Assembly (NCBI GenBank): GCA_016705475.1
Contig: JADIYD010000012.1
Coordinates: forward strand, 1-64,000
Length of the DNA stretch: 64,000 nt
Direction of reading: 5' to 3'
Source of the DNA: Betaproteobacteria bacterium
GTDB lineage: Bacteria; Pseudomonadota; Gammaproteobacteria; Burkholderiales; Rhodocyclaceae
Each line of letters opens with the position of its first letter. Position 1 is the first letter of the stretch. The notes under the pieces were generated by a model. The model saw nothing but the letters and a program-made list of their open reading frames with translations, ran no database searches and was not told the DNA's origin. This document shows positions 10,637-18,908 of this stretch, piece by piece. The translations under genes and the position numbers were made by a program.

Positions 10637-10696
10637 TCAAATCTCCTACAATTCATGGTGATATCGCCCAGGGCGCGAAAACGAGCGAAGGCAGTG

Positions 10697-10740
10697 CTCA
10701 CGGCGCGGAGAAACCGGATTCTGCGTCTCCGCGCTCTGCG
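10697..10740 (-). repeat. Hairpin in the hoxY-hoxH spacer, GCAGAG-rich
   Basis: GCGCGGAG at 10703-10710 pairs with CTCCGCGC at 10727-10734 (8 base pairs, 16-base loop) inside the 116-base gap between hoxY and hoxH. On the minus strand the arm reads CGCAGAGCGCGGAGACGCAG, which resembles the GCAGAG/ACGCAGAG-type intergenic repeats seen in many proteobacterial genomes (from memory). No poly-U follows, so it is not a standard terminator. It may stabilise mRNA or set the subunit ratio. Confidence 0.45.
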
Positions 10741-10752
10741 GTCGAAAACGAT

Positions 10753-11302
10753 TCAGTCATAGTGCATCAGGCCATGCCCGAGTTCGGGCTCCTTGCCGGC
10801 CAACAGATCGGTCAGCACCTTCCAGATTGCGTCTGCCGGACGGCGGGCAGCCCGGCATGAAGTAGTCGATCTTGACGACCTCATGGATCGGATGCACCTG
10901 GTTGAGGGGCAACGGCAGTTCCGGATCGTTCGGGATCATGCCGTTGGCCAGCCCCGGGCTGGTGTGATAGACCTCCTCAAGGATGGTCGTCAGCGGCAGG
11001 TGGTTGCGTTGCGCGGGCAGGCCACCGTTGATGGCGCAGGCGCCCATGGCGATGAGGATCTTGCAGTTCTTGCGGAACTCGCGCAGGACATGGACGTTCT
11101 CGGCATTGCACAGCCCGCCCTCGATGATGCCGATGTCGCAGTCCGGGCTGCAGGTCTTGATGTCGGTCAGCGGCGAACGGTCGAACTCGATGTGTTCGAG
11201 CAACGTGAACAGCCGTTCGTCGATGTCGAGAAAAGACATGTGGCAGCCGAAACAACCGGCCAGCGAGGTCGTGGCAACCTTGAGTTTCTTCTTTTCGGTC
11301 AT
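10753..11302 (-). CDS. hoxY: HoxY, small Fe-S subunit of the NAD-reducing hydrogenase (one frame break)
   Basis: Small hydrogenase subunit carrying the proximal 4Fe-4S cluster next to HoxH. Cluster Cys residues are seen in LAGCFGCHMSFLDIDERLF near the N-terminus, in CSPDCDIGIIEGG and ACAINGG, and in MPGCPPS near the C-terminus. One extra base near 10846 disrupts MPGCPPSADAIW; removing it gives an end LMHYD at the TGA 10753-10755 and about 182 residues, normal for HoxY. ATG 11302 overlaps the end of hoxU by three bases, so the operon order hoxF-U-Y-H-W is tightly coupled. Confidence 0.9.
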
Positions 11303-11303
11303 C

Positions 11304-12011
11304 TCAGCGGCCCTCCGTCGTTTCGATGGTTTCCGAAATCGGCGCCTTGTCGTAGTTGCGTTCGCCGATCGGGACGGCAAAGCCGCGACGTTTTTCAGGA
11401 TGACGCCGACCGGGCAGACCTGCGCCGCCTTGTCAGCCAGCGCGAAGTCCGTATCTGCCAGCGGCCCCGGACTTGGCATTGACGATGAGGTGCGTCTTGA
11501 TCCCGCGCCCGGAAAGCGCGAAGACGTTCTTGCCATCGACGTCGCGACTGGCGCGCACGCACAGCGAACAGAGGATGCAGCGGTTGAATTCGAGCAAAAC
11601 CTCGGGATGCGAAGCGTCGACCGGGCGATTCGGGAAAAAATGGTCGTAGTGCGGCGACATCATGCCGAGATGGTAGGCCGTGGCCTGCAACTGGCAGTTC
11701 CCGCTCTGCTCGCACGACGGGCAGAAATGATTGCCTTCGACGAACAGCATCTGGGTCAGCGCCCGGCGTTCAGCGTTGATTTCCTCGGTCTCGCTCTCGA
11801 CGACCATGCCGGCCGAAGCGCGCATGGTGCAGGAGGCCGTGTGCCGGCCATTGACCCTGACCGTGCAAAGCTTGCACGACCCATGCGGCTTGAATTCCGG
11901 GTGGTAGCACAGGTGCGGAATGAAGACGCCGGCGGCACTGGCCGCCTGGATGATGGTCTGCCCATCGGCGAAGGGGATGACCTTGCCATCCAGCGTAAAG
12001 GTATAGCTCAT
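11304..12011 (-). CDS. hoxU: HoxU, diaphorase Fe-S subunit (two frame breaks)
   Basis: HoxU resembles the N-terminal part of NuoG and carries a 2Fe-2S and several 4Fe-4S clusters that link HoxF to HoxYH. Visible motifs: CYHPEFKPHGSCKLC (2Fe-2S), the His-containing NHFCPSCEQSGNCQLQ cluster site, and CILCSLCVRASR. Frame breaks lie near 11465 (after IVNAKSG, before LADTDFALADKAAQVCPVGV) and near 11396 (a run of T on the plus strand; adding one base gives KKRRGFAVPIGERNYDKAP). The corrected protein ends at TGA 11304, about 235 residues. ATG 12011 overlaps the hoxF stop (ATGA). Confidence 0.9.
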
Positions 12012-13906
12012 GCTTGACCTCCGTGTTCCGTCACCAGATGCGCACCGGCATCGTCGCGGCCGGTCATCTGCCGGGCCGCCGACAATTCGCGGTCGAGATC
12101 GAAGGCAGGCGTGAAGTCCTGCTGCATCATGCGTTTCTCGTAATAGGGCCGGAACTTGGCAATGGTGTCGAGTACCGGGTTGCAGGCGGTATGGCCGAGA
12201 CCGCAATGGCTCATCGATTGCAGCAGCTGGTTCAGCTTCTCGATCTCGGCGAAGTCGTAGGGTGAACCGCTGCCGTAATGAAGCTTGTCCATGAGGTTCT
12301 TGAGCAGCGAGGTGCCGACCCGGCACGGCGTGCAGAATCCGCAGCTTTCATGCTGGAAGAAATGCACGTAGTTGCGCGCTACTTCGAACATGTCGCGGGT
12401 TTTGTTGAAGATCGTGAAGGCACCGGCAGTCGGGATGTCCTCGAAGCCAATGATGCGGTCGAATTCGCTGGCATCGACGCAGACACCGGACGGGCCGCTG
12501 ACCTGCACGGCCTGTGTGTCGGTCGCGCCGCAATCCTCCAGAACCTGGCGGATGCTGATGCCGAAAGGATATTCGTAGATGCCCGGCCGGGCGCAATCGC
12601 CGGATACCGAGAGAATCTTTGTCCCGGATGAGTGTTTGGTACCGATACCGGCGTACCACTCGCCGCCATTGAGGGCGATCATTGCCGCAGCGGCAAAGGT
12701 TTCGACGTTATTGACGATGGTCGGCTGGTCGAGATAACCGTTGGTGACCGGGAAAGGTGGCCGGTTGCGCGGCGTGCCGCGCTTGCCTTCGAGCGACTCG
12801 ATAAGCGCTGACTCCTCGCCGCAGACGTAGGCGCCGGCACCAACGTGAATCTCGATGTCGAAATCAGCCCCCGGCAAGCCGCAGATGTCCTTGCCCAACA
12901 GATTTTCGCGGCGGCGGTGGGCGAGCACGGCATTGAGGTGATCGAGCAGATAGCGGTATTCGCCGCGCAGATAAACAAAACCACGGGTTGCGCCGATGGC
13001 ATAGGCGGCGACTGTCATGCCCTCGAAAACCAGATCCGGGCATTTCGAAAGCAGCACACGATCCTTGAAGGTACCCGGCTCGCCTTCGTCGGCGTTGCAA
13101 ACGACAATACGCTGATGCCCGGCCTTGAGCTGCGCATTTCGGCAGGCTTCCCACTTGAGGCCGGTGGTGAAGCCGGCACCACCACGGCCGCGCAGGCCGG
13201 AACGCTTGATTTCGTCGAGCGTCGCGCCCGGACCGCCGATGCCGCTGGGCAGGCCCTCGCGCCACGATCGCATGTTCGACGCGTTGAGGCCATCGCTCGG
13301 CGCCCGCGCCCGCGCAGCCAGCAAGGCTTCGCCAGGCTTGAAGTCGGCATTGAGCAGGATGTCGGCGCGCCGGATGTTGTCTTCGATCTTGAAATAAGCC
13401 GGAGGCCATTCGGCAAGCGGCACCTTGTTGCGGATCAACTCGGCGATTTCGTCGATGCGCTGCTCGGACATGCCGCCAATGGCGTAGTTATTGACCATCA
13501 TGCCAGGGCCCTGGTCGCACAGGCCGGTGCATGCCGTCTTGCCGACGCTGACCAGGCCATCCTCGGAGACCTTGCCGCGTTCGACCCACAGGTTGTTGCA
13601 CAGGCGTTCCATCATTGCCCGGTTGCCCTGCATGCGGTCGGTAATGTTGTCAGAAAACAACACCCGATATTTGCCGCGCGGCTCGGTATAAATGAATGAA
13701 TAAAACCCGGCGACGCCTTCGATCTTGGTGCGTGGCACGCCAAGCATGGCCTGCATTCGGTCAATGGCTTCGGGCGGAATCCAGTCGCAGGACTCCTGAA
13801 CTTCGCGCAGGATCTGCAACATGCAGGTCGGATCGCGTTTGTAACGATTGATCACCCGGTCAACAACACCGGCGACCGCTTCGGCATGCATCTCGTTGAA
13901 TCCCAC
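12008..13906 (-). CDS. hoxF: HoxF, NAD/FMN-binding diaphorase subunit with fused HoxE-like domain
   Basis: 632 residues, intact. Residues about 1-165 form a NuoE/HoxE-like 2Fe-2S domain (IEGVAGFYSF, KTACTGLCDQGPGM). The rest is NuoF-like: SGLRGRGGAGFTTGLKW (FMN/NAD loop), CNADEGEPGTFKDR, HVGAGAYVCGEESALIESLE and the 4Fe-4S site ESCGFCTPCRVG. It transfers electrons between NAD(H) and the cluster chain to HoxYH. GGAG precedes ATG 13906. No separate hoxE is present. First gene of the operon and divergent from fabI; the 225-base gap between them contains two inverted repeats. Confidence 0.95.
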   Translation of the reverse strand: MGFNEMHAEAVAGVVDRVINRYKRDPTCMLQILREVQESCDWIPPEAIDRMQAMLGVPRTKIEGVAGFYSFIYTEPRGKYRVLFSDNITDRMQGNRAMMERLCNNLWVERGKVSEDGLVSVGKTACTGLCDQGPGMMVNNYAIGGMSEQRIDEIAELIRNKVPLAEWPPAYFKIEDNIRRADILLNADFKPGEALLAARARAPSDGLNASNMRSWREGLPSGIGGPGATLDEIKRSGLRGRGGAGFTTGLKWEACRNAQLKAGHQRIVVCNADEGEPGTFKDRVLLSKCPDLVFEGMTVAAYAIGATRGFVYLRGEYRYLLDHLNAVLAHRRRENLLGKDICGLPGADFDIEIHVGAGAYVCGEESALIESLEGKRGTPRNRPPFPVTNGYLDQPTIVNNVETFAAAAMIALNGGEWYAGIGTKHSSGTKILSVSGDCARPGIYEYPFGISIRQVLEDCGATDTQAVQVSGPSGVCVDASEFDRIIGFEDIPTAGAFTIFNKTRDMFEVARNYVHFFQHESCGFCTPCRVGTSLLKNLMDKLHYGSGSPYDFAEIEKLNQLLQSMSHCGLGHTACNPVLDTIAKFRPYYEKRMMQQDFTPAFDLDRELSAARQMTGRDDAGAHLVTEHGGQA

Positions 13907-14021
13907 GACAATCTCCTACAAAAAATTGCCCATGACATGAGAAGACTAGCACCCGAATGTCTCCATTTGTTGTCCAAGGTCAACACCTGGTCATTTGTCA
14001 CACTTCTGGAAACCTGAATGT

Positions 14022-14072
14022 GCAACAATGTTGTTGCGTCGCAGCATAGATAAAGCATCATCAATTGGTGAT
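14022..14072. promoter_or_regulatory. Two inverted repeats in the hoxF/fabI divergent region
   Basis: Near 14022-14037 GCAACA-ATGT-TGTTGC is a 6+6 inverted repeat. At 14057-14072 ATCATCAATTGGTGAT is a near-perfect palindrome with one mismatched pair. Both lie between hoxF (start 13906, minus) and fabI (start 14132, plus) and could bind regulators of either operon. The first shares the TGCAAC element with the palindrome at 4892. No good FNR/ANR box (TTGAT-N4-ATCAA) is present. The rest of the 225-base gap shows nothing else I can name. Confidence 0.35.
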
Positions 14073-14131
14073 ATTCACCCATGAATGATGCAGCGCAATA
14101 CTCCTTGATCACCCCTGAAAGGATGAACAGC

Positions 14132-14942
14132 ATGAACACAATAAATGAACAGTCCCCCGTAGCCAGCATGAACACCCTGTTGCCGCTGGCCGGCAAAAAA
14201 GGCCTGATTACCGGCGTCGCCAACGACAAGTCGATCGCCTTCGCCGTAGCCAAGGCCATTCGCGCCCTGGGTGGCGAGATTGCCCTGACCTACCAGAACG
14301 ACAAGACCGCCAAATACACGCAGCCGCTGGCCGAAGCGCTGGGCGCCAAGCTCTTCCTGAAGCTCGATGTCAGCGAAGAAGGCAGCCTTGAAGCCGCCAT
14401 TCAGCAGTGCGGTGAAGAGTTCGGCGAACTCGACTTCGCCATCCACTCAATGGCGTTCTGCAATGGCGACGACCTGCATGGCCGCGTTATCGACACCACC
14501 GAAGCCGGTTTCGACTCCGCCATGAACATCTCCTGCCACAGCTTCCTGCGCATGGCCAAGGCGATGGAGCCCTTGATGGCCCACGGCGGCTCGCTGATCA
14601 CCATGTCCTACCTGGGTGCAGAGCGCGTCGTTCGCAACTACGGCGTCATGGGCATCATCAAGGCTGCTCTCGAATCCGCCGTCCGTTACATGGCCTACGA
14701 CCTCGGCCCCAAGGGCATCCGCGTCTTCGCCGTGTCGCCCGGCCCGATCATGACCCGCGCCGCCTCCGGCATCGCCAATTTCAACACCCTGCTTGAAAAT
14801 GACGCTGCCAAGGCACCGCTCGGCCGCACCGTGACCATTGACGAAGTTGGCGCCCTGACCGCCTTCCCAGTGCACGCCGGGTTCCTCCGGCATGACCGGC
14901 CAGACGATCTACGTCGACGCTGGCGCACATATCGTCGCCTGA
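14132..14942 (+). CDS. fabI: Enoyl-ACP reductase FabI-like (one frame break)
   Basis: SDR-fold NAD(P)H-dependent enoyl-ACP reductase, last step of the fatty acid elongation cycle. Visible: PLAGKKGLITGVANDKSIAF (cofactor loop of the FabI group), the long-spaced YxxxxxxMxxxK-type site as YGVMGIIKAALESAVRYMAY, and GIRVFAVSPGPIMTRAASGI. An extra base near 14868 breaks the end; corrected it reads CTPGSSGMTGQTIYVDAGAH and ends at TGA 14940-14942, about 269 residues. I chose ATG 14132 because AAAGG lies 9 bases upstream; ATG 14081 has no ribosome site. The sequence differs from the housekeeping type in starting with an extra 12-residue leader, and its place beside pta-ackA suggests a low-oxygen paralogue. 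Confidence 0.88.
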
Positions 14943-14946
14943 GGCC

Positions 14947-14970
14947 TGACCGCAGCAATTGCTGCGGTCA
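14947..14970 (+). terminator. Perfect palindrome after fabI, possible terminator stem
   Basis: A perfect 24-base palindrome starts 5 bases after the fabI stop: TGACCGCAGC, AATT in the centre, then GCTGCGGTCA. It would form a 10-base-pair stem, but an A-rich tract follows instead of U, so it is not a classical terminator. Its right arm is the first part of the dispersed repeat at 14960-15003. Confidence 0.5.
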
Positions 14971-15003
14971 ACCCGAAAAAAGGGCTAAATTTCAAATTGG
15001 CGG
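14960..15003 (+). repeat. Dispersed gene-end repeat, copy 1
   Basis: TGCTGCGGTCAACCCGAAAA followed by an A-run, GGGCTAAATTTCAAATTGG. Its core GGTCAACC-GAAAAA and the following CCAAAATT/AAATTGAAA-like part recur at 21923, 24327 (minus) and 56603 (minus), each time just downstream of a gene and in that gene's orientation. Confidence 0.55.
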
Positions 15004-15044
15004 GGGTAGTCTCCCGCTAATTTGAAGTGATTTCGGAGAATCTG

Positions 15045-15617
15045 ATGCCTGACATTGACGGACTACTCCCCGATCCTGTCCCGGATCACCCTCTGCTGCG
15101 CGGCCGTCAGGAAATTGGTCGCGGCGAGAGCACCATCGTTCTAGAAGCCGATACCGTGGACGGCCATGAACGTGTCTTCAAAGTGTTGTCGTCACCCACC
15201 GACTACGCCTACTACACCGCTGACGACCGACCGACCGGCGAACATTTTCCCATCGTCGCCGACCACGGCACCGTCGGCCGTTCCAGCCGCGGCTTTCCGT
15301 TCCATGTCGTCGAGGTCGAGCGCCTCTACCCGCTGCCGGGTAGTGGTGATGCCGCCGAAATCGCCACCAAGCTCTCTGCATCGTATTTCGACGCCTGCAT
15401 GATGTGGCGCAATCTGGCTCAGGATATGGGACGCATCGCGCTGCACCACCTCGTCGTGACCCCAATGGGCTGGACCGACGCGCTCAAGGAGTCGCTCAAG
15501 GCGGTGGAAGACTTCTCGACCGAATACGGCGCCCTCCCCGACCTGATCAAGGCCGACAACCTCATGATGCGAAAGGACGGGACGCTGGTTTTCTCCGACC
15601 CGGTATTCATGGAATGA
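15045..15617 (+). CDS. Small protein-kinase-like fold protein
   Basis: 190 residues. CGGAGA lies 6 bases before ATG 15045, preferred over GTG 15027. The sequence has kinase-like landmarks: a glycine loop IGRGEST at 24-30, a VAIK-like Lys in RVFKVLS (K46), a C-terminal DLIKADNLMMRKDGTL (D166, K169, N172; like the catalytic loop DxKxxN) and SDPVF (D185; like DFG). The middle is much shorter than in standard kinases, as in minimal kinase-like proteins, and the protein ends directly after the metal-binding Asp. I do not know a named family. Its stop overlaps the start of a dual-specificity-phosphatase-like gene (ATGA), so the two are likely made together. Function is inference: phosphotransfer to a protein or small molecule. 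Confidence 0.6.
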   Translation: MPDIDGLLPDPVPDHPLLRGRQEIGRGESTIVLEADTVDGHERVFKVLSSPTDYAYYTADDRPTGEHFPIVADHGTVGRSSRGFPFHVVEVERLYPLPGSGDAAEIATKLSASYFDACMMWRNLAQDMGRIALHHLVVTPMGWTDALKESLKAVEDFSTEYGALPDLIKADNLMMRKDGTLVFSDPVFME

Positions 15618-16102
15618 GCATCAGCAAAGTCTATTTCGCCTCGCGCGAACTGGCCGAGTCGCTGATCGGCAAGCCTTCCATCGCCGTCATTTCGATTACC
15701 GACCCGGGCACCCCGGAGGCCAACCTTCACGCCAATTTCGAACACGTCCTACGCCTGGCTTTCTATGACGCCATGCCGGCCGACGAATACCTGCCGGCAC
15801 CGATGCCCGGCCTGTTCGATTACCGCATGGCGCGCCAGATCGCCACCTTCGTCCAGGATCTGCACAATTCACCGAATGTGGTTTCGATGGTCGTTCATTG
15901 CGAATATGGGGTCAGCCGTTCGGCCGCCGTTGCGCTCTTTGTTGAAGCCTATTCCGGGGCGCCGCTGATTTCACGGGAATTCACGGGCGAAGCCAACCAG
16001 TGGGTCGTCGACCAGTTGTCGCAATTGCGTCCGGAACTGGATATTGACATTCCACCGGCCAACGCAGCGCCCGAAAGGCGCGCCAGACCGCGGCCAACTT
16101 GA
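15614..16102 (+). CDS. Dual-specificity / tyrosine phosphatase-like protein
   Basis: 162 residues. The Cys-phosphatase signature HCxxGxxRS is seen as VVHCEYGVSRSAAVALFVEA (C96, R102), and D52 in LAFYDAMPADEY may be the general acid. The fold matches small dual-specificity phosphatases of proteobacteria and phages. No signal peptide, so cytoplasmic. ATG 15614 overlaps the stop of the kinase-like gene; 102 bases separate its stop from maoC-pta, and that gap holds a promoter of its own. An opposing kinase-like/phosphatase-like pair next to acetyl-phosphate metabolism suggests control by reversible phosphorylation, which is inference. Confidence 0.75.
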   Translation: MSISKVYFASRELAESLIGKPSIAVISITDPGTPEANLHANFEHVLRLAFYDAMPADEYLPAPMPGLFDYRMARQIATFVQDLHNSPNVVSMVVHCEYGVSRSAAVALFVEAYSGAPLISREFTGEANQWVVDQLSQLRPELDIDIPPANAAPERRARPRPT

Positions 16103-16132
16103 AGCGCGAGTCCGAAAAGGCAGCGCATAGCG

Positions 16133-16161
16133 TTGTTTGCTGCAGCGCAGCATACTATACT
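16133..16161 (+). promoter_or_regulatory. Promoter of maoC-pta-ackA with operator-like palindrome in the spacer
   Basis: TTGTTT at 16133-16138 and TATACT at 16156-16161 are separated by 17 bases (sigma70-type). The spacer holds TGCTGC-AGC-GCAGCA (16138-16152), a perfect inverted repeat containing CTGC-N3-GCAG, the pattern reported for the PHA-responsive repressor PhaR of Paracoccus. A repressor here would block RNA polymerase. The start codon is at 16205. Confidence 0.55.
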
Positions 16162-16204
16162 GGCGCGAGCCTGCCTGGATCAGACATTTTTGTGGAGCCT
16201 TACC

Positions 16205-17623
16205 ATGCATGAGAGCAGCGAACAGCGTTTTCTGGTCAACAAGACCTACGACGAAATCCGCGTCGGCGATTCATCAAGTCTGACACGGACACTAATGCCC
16301 GAGGATGTAAAACTGTTCGCCATCCTGACCGGCGACGTCAATCCCTCGGTGATCGATCCGAGCTACTCCGCAAGCGGTCTGTTCCGCGAAGTCATCGCCC
16401 ACGGCATGTGGAGCGGCTCGCTGATTTCGACCGTCCTTGGCACCCAGTTTCCCGGCCCCGGCACCATCCTGATCGACCAGTCGCTGCATTTCTCGCGGCC
16501 GGTGACGATCGGTGACACGATCACGATCACCGTCACCGCCAAGCAGAAATTCGATCACAGCAAGCACGTCAATTTCGACTGCGTGTGCACCAACCAGGAA
16601 GGCCTGCAGGTGGTGCGCGGCACCGCCGAAGTACTGGCCCCGACGGAAAAGGTCTCGCGGCTGCAGGAAGTGCACATGCCGGAGATCCGCATCGACGACA
16701 AGCATCAGCGCTACGTGCAACTGCTTGATCGCGTCAAGGGGCTGGAGCCGATCCCGACAGCCGTCGCCCACCCCTGTGACGAGGAGTCGCTCAAGGGCCC
16801 GGTGCAGGCCTTTCAGGCCGGCATCATCGAACCCATCCTGGTCGGGCCGGAAAACAAGATTCGCGCCGTCGCCGAGGAATTCGGCATCGACCTGCACGGC
16901 ATCCGCATTGTCCATGCCGCGCACAGCCACGACTCGGCGGCGCTGGCCGTCTCCCTCGTTCGTACCGGCGACGCAGAAGCCCTCATGAAAGGCAGCCTGC
17001 ACACCGACGAGCTGATGGGCGAGGTGGTCGCCCGCGCCAACGGCCTGCGTACCAGCCGCCGAATCAGCCACGTTTTCATCATGGACGTGCCGACCTACCA
17101 CCGCCCGCTCCTCATTACCGACGCAGCCATCAACATCGCGCCGACGCTCGAGGACAAGGCCGACATCATCCGCAACGCCATCGAACTGGCCCATATCATC
17201 GGCATTCCGGAACCCAAGGTGGCTATCCTGTCGGCCGTCGAGACGGTCAATCCGAAGATCCAGTCAACACTCGATGCAGCTGCGCTATGCAAGATGGCCG
17301 ACCGCGGCCAGATCAAGGGCGGCATCCTCGACGGCCCGCTCGCCTTCGATAACGCCGTCTCCATCGTTGCCGCCAAGACCAAGGGCATAAAGTCGGCGGT
17401 CGCCGGCCATGCCGAAATCCTCGTCGTGCCCGATCTTGAGTCCGGCAACATGATCGCCAAGCAGCTCGAATACCTGGCCAACGCGCTGACCGCCGGCATC
17501 GTGCTCGGCACCAAGGTGCCCATCGTGCTGACCAGCCGCGCCGATACCGCCGAAACCCGTACCGCATCGTGCGTCATCGCCGCATTGATCGCCCACCACA
17601 ACCGCAAGATTGGAACCGTCTAA
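16205..17623 (+). CDS. pta: Bifunctional MaoC-type enoyl-CoA hydratase / phosphate acetyl(butyryl)transferase
   Basis: 472 residues. Residues about 12-155 form a hotdog MaoC/PhaJ domain: TGDVNPSVIDPSYSASGLF then EVIAHGMWSGSL, with the Asp and His of the hydratase-2 site, although the usual LHLD reads SVID. Residues about 170-470 form a PTA_PTB domain (PVQAFQAGIIEPILVGP, DAEALMKGSLHTDELM, LDGPLAFDNAVS, VPDLESGNMIAKQLEYL). The fusion may convert enoyl-CoA to (R)-3-hydroxyacyl-CoA for PHA and make acyl-phosphate from acyl-CoA. GGAG lies 7 bases before ATG 16205. ackA starts at the very next base after its stop. Confidence 0.9.
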   Translation: MHESSEQRFLVNKTYDEIRVGDSSSLTRTLMPEDVKLFAILTGDVNPSVIDPSYSASGLFREVIAHGMWSGSLISTVLGTQFPGPGTILIDQSLHFSRPVTIGDTITITVTAKQKFDHSKHVNFDCVCTNQEGLQVVRGTAEVLAPTEKVSRLQEVHMPEIRIDDKHQRYVQLLDRVKGLEPIPTAVAHPCDEESLKGPVQAFQAGIIEPILVGPENKIRAVAEEFGIDLHGIRIVHAAHSHDSAALAVSLVRTGDAEALMKGSLHTDELMGEVVARANGLRTSRRISHVFIMDVPTYHRPLLITDAAINIAPTLEDKADIIRNAIELAHIIGIPEPKVAILSAVETVNPKIQSTLDAAALCKMADRGQIKGGILDGPLAFDNAVSIVAAKTKGIKSAVAGHAEILVVPDLESGNMIAKQLEYLANALTAGIVLGTKVPIVLTSRADTAETRTASCVIAALIAHHNRKIGTV

Positions 17624-18805
17624 ATGAAGCAAGGCATCCTGACGATCAACGCTGGATCGTCCTCCATCAAGTTCGCCCTTTTCCCGCTCGCCCACCCGAT
17701 TTCTCCGGATGCTGAAGTCTCCGGCCAGATCGACGGTATTGGCACCAACGCCACCAAAATGGTGGCCAAGGACAAGGCCGGCCAGAAAATTGCCGACCAG
17801 GCCATTGCCGGCGAAAACGTCAGCCACGACCAGGCCTTTGACGCCCTGCTCAAATGGTTTCAGGCAACACAGTCGGATTGGCAAATCGTCGCCGCCGGCC
17901 ACCGCGTCGTTCATGGTGGCGACCTCTACTCGCAGCCGACCATTGTCGACGCGCAGGTCCTTGAACACCTGACCGGCTTCATCCCGCTCGCGCCGCTGCA
18001 TGAGCCGCACAACGTCGCCGGCATCCGCGCCCTGCAGGCCCTGCTGCCAACCGTGCCGCAAGTTGCCTGTTTCGACACCGCCTTCCATCGCAGCCAGCCG
18101 GACGTCGCCCAGGCTTTTGGGCTTCCCCGGGCGTTGACCGCAGAAGGCATCAAGCGCTACGGCTTCCACGGCCTGTCGTATGAATTCATCGCCCGCGCCC
18201 TGCCCCAGCATTCGCACCGCGCCCATGGCCGCGTCGTCGTCGCCCACCTTGGCAACGGCGCCAGCATGGCGGCCATGGTCAATCGCAAGTGCGTCGCCAC
18301 GACACTCGGCTTCTCGACCATCGACGGCCTGCTCATGGGCACCCGCTGCGGCAACCTCGATCCGGGCGTCATCCTGCATCTCATGGAAACCAAGGGCCTG
18401 TCGGTCAAGGACATGACCAAATTGCTCTACAAGGAATCCGGCCTGCTCGGTGTCTCCGGCATCAGCCAGGACATGCGCACCCTGCTCGCCAGCGACAAGC
18501 CGGAAGCGCAGGAAGCCGTCGACCTCTTCTGCTACCGCATTGCGCGTGAGCTCGGCTCGCTGGCTGCGGCTTCTGGCGGTATCGATGCACTGGTGTTCAC
18601 CGGCGGCATCGGCGAGCATGCCGCCGAAGTCCGTCGCCGCGTCTGCCTGCTGTCCGAATGGCTGGGCATCAGCCTCAATCCGGAAGCCAATGCGCAGCAC
18701 GACATCGTGATCAGCGCTGGCAACAGCAGCGTCGATGTGCTGGTCATCCCGACCAACGAAGAGTGGATGATGGCGCACCACGCACAGACGCTTCTCACCC
18801 TTTAA
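17624..18805 (+). CDS. ackA: Acetate kinase
   Basis: 393 residues. Converts acetyl-phosphate and ADP to acetate and ATP. Signatures: INAGSSSIKF at the N-terminus, HRVVHGG, FDTAFH (base-binding/catalytic Asp region), YGFHGLSYE and the phosphate loop VFTGGIGEHA near the C-terminus. Sits directly behind pta and completes an acyl-CoA to ATP route for anaerobic ATP gain. A strong hairpin terminator follows at 18826. Intact. Confidence 0.96.
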   Translation: MKQGILTINAGSSSIKFALFPLAHPISPDAEVSGQIDGIGTNATKMVAKDKAGQKIADQAIAGENVSHDQAFDALLKWFQATQSDWQIVAAGHRVVHGGDLYSQPTIVDAQVLEHLTGFIPLAPLHEPHNVAGIRALQALLPTVPQVACFDTAFHRSQPDVAQAFGLPRALTAEGIKRYGFHGLSYEFIARALPQHSHRAHGRVVVAHLGNGASMAAMVNRKCVATTLGFSTIDGLLMGTRCGNLDPGVILHLMETKGLSVKDMTKLLYKESGLLGVSGISQDMRTLLASDKPEAQEAVDLFCYRIARELGSLAAASGGIDALVFTGGIGEHAAEVRRRVCLLSEWLGISLNPEANAQHDIVISAGNSSVDVLVIPTNEEWMMAHHAQTLLTL

Positions 18806-18825
18806 CAAAAAATATTTTTGCCCCT

Positions 18826-18862
18826 GCCCCGGCTACCGCGAGGTGCCGGGGCTTTGTTTTTT
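18826..18862 (+). terminator. Rho-independent terminator after ackA
   Basis: GCCCCGG (18826-18832) pairs with CCGGGGC (18846-18852), 13-base loop, then TTTGTTTTTT. It lies 21 bases after the ackA stop and ends the fabI-ackA region. Confidence 0.9.
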
Positions 18863-18908
18863 CGGGCTTTTTTTACCCCTGTGGCATCACGCAGCAGCAA
18901 CACACGAA

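Noticed and set aside
17285..18808. 507-codon open frame opposite ackA and the end of pta
   Set aside because: Shadow frame; both plus-strand genes are intact with full motifs.
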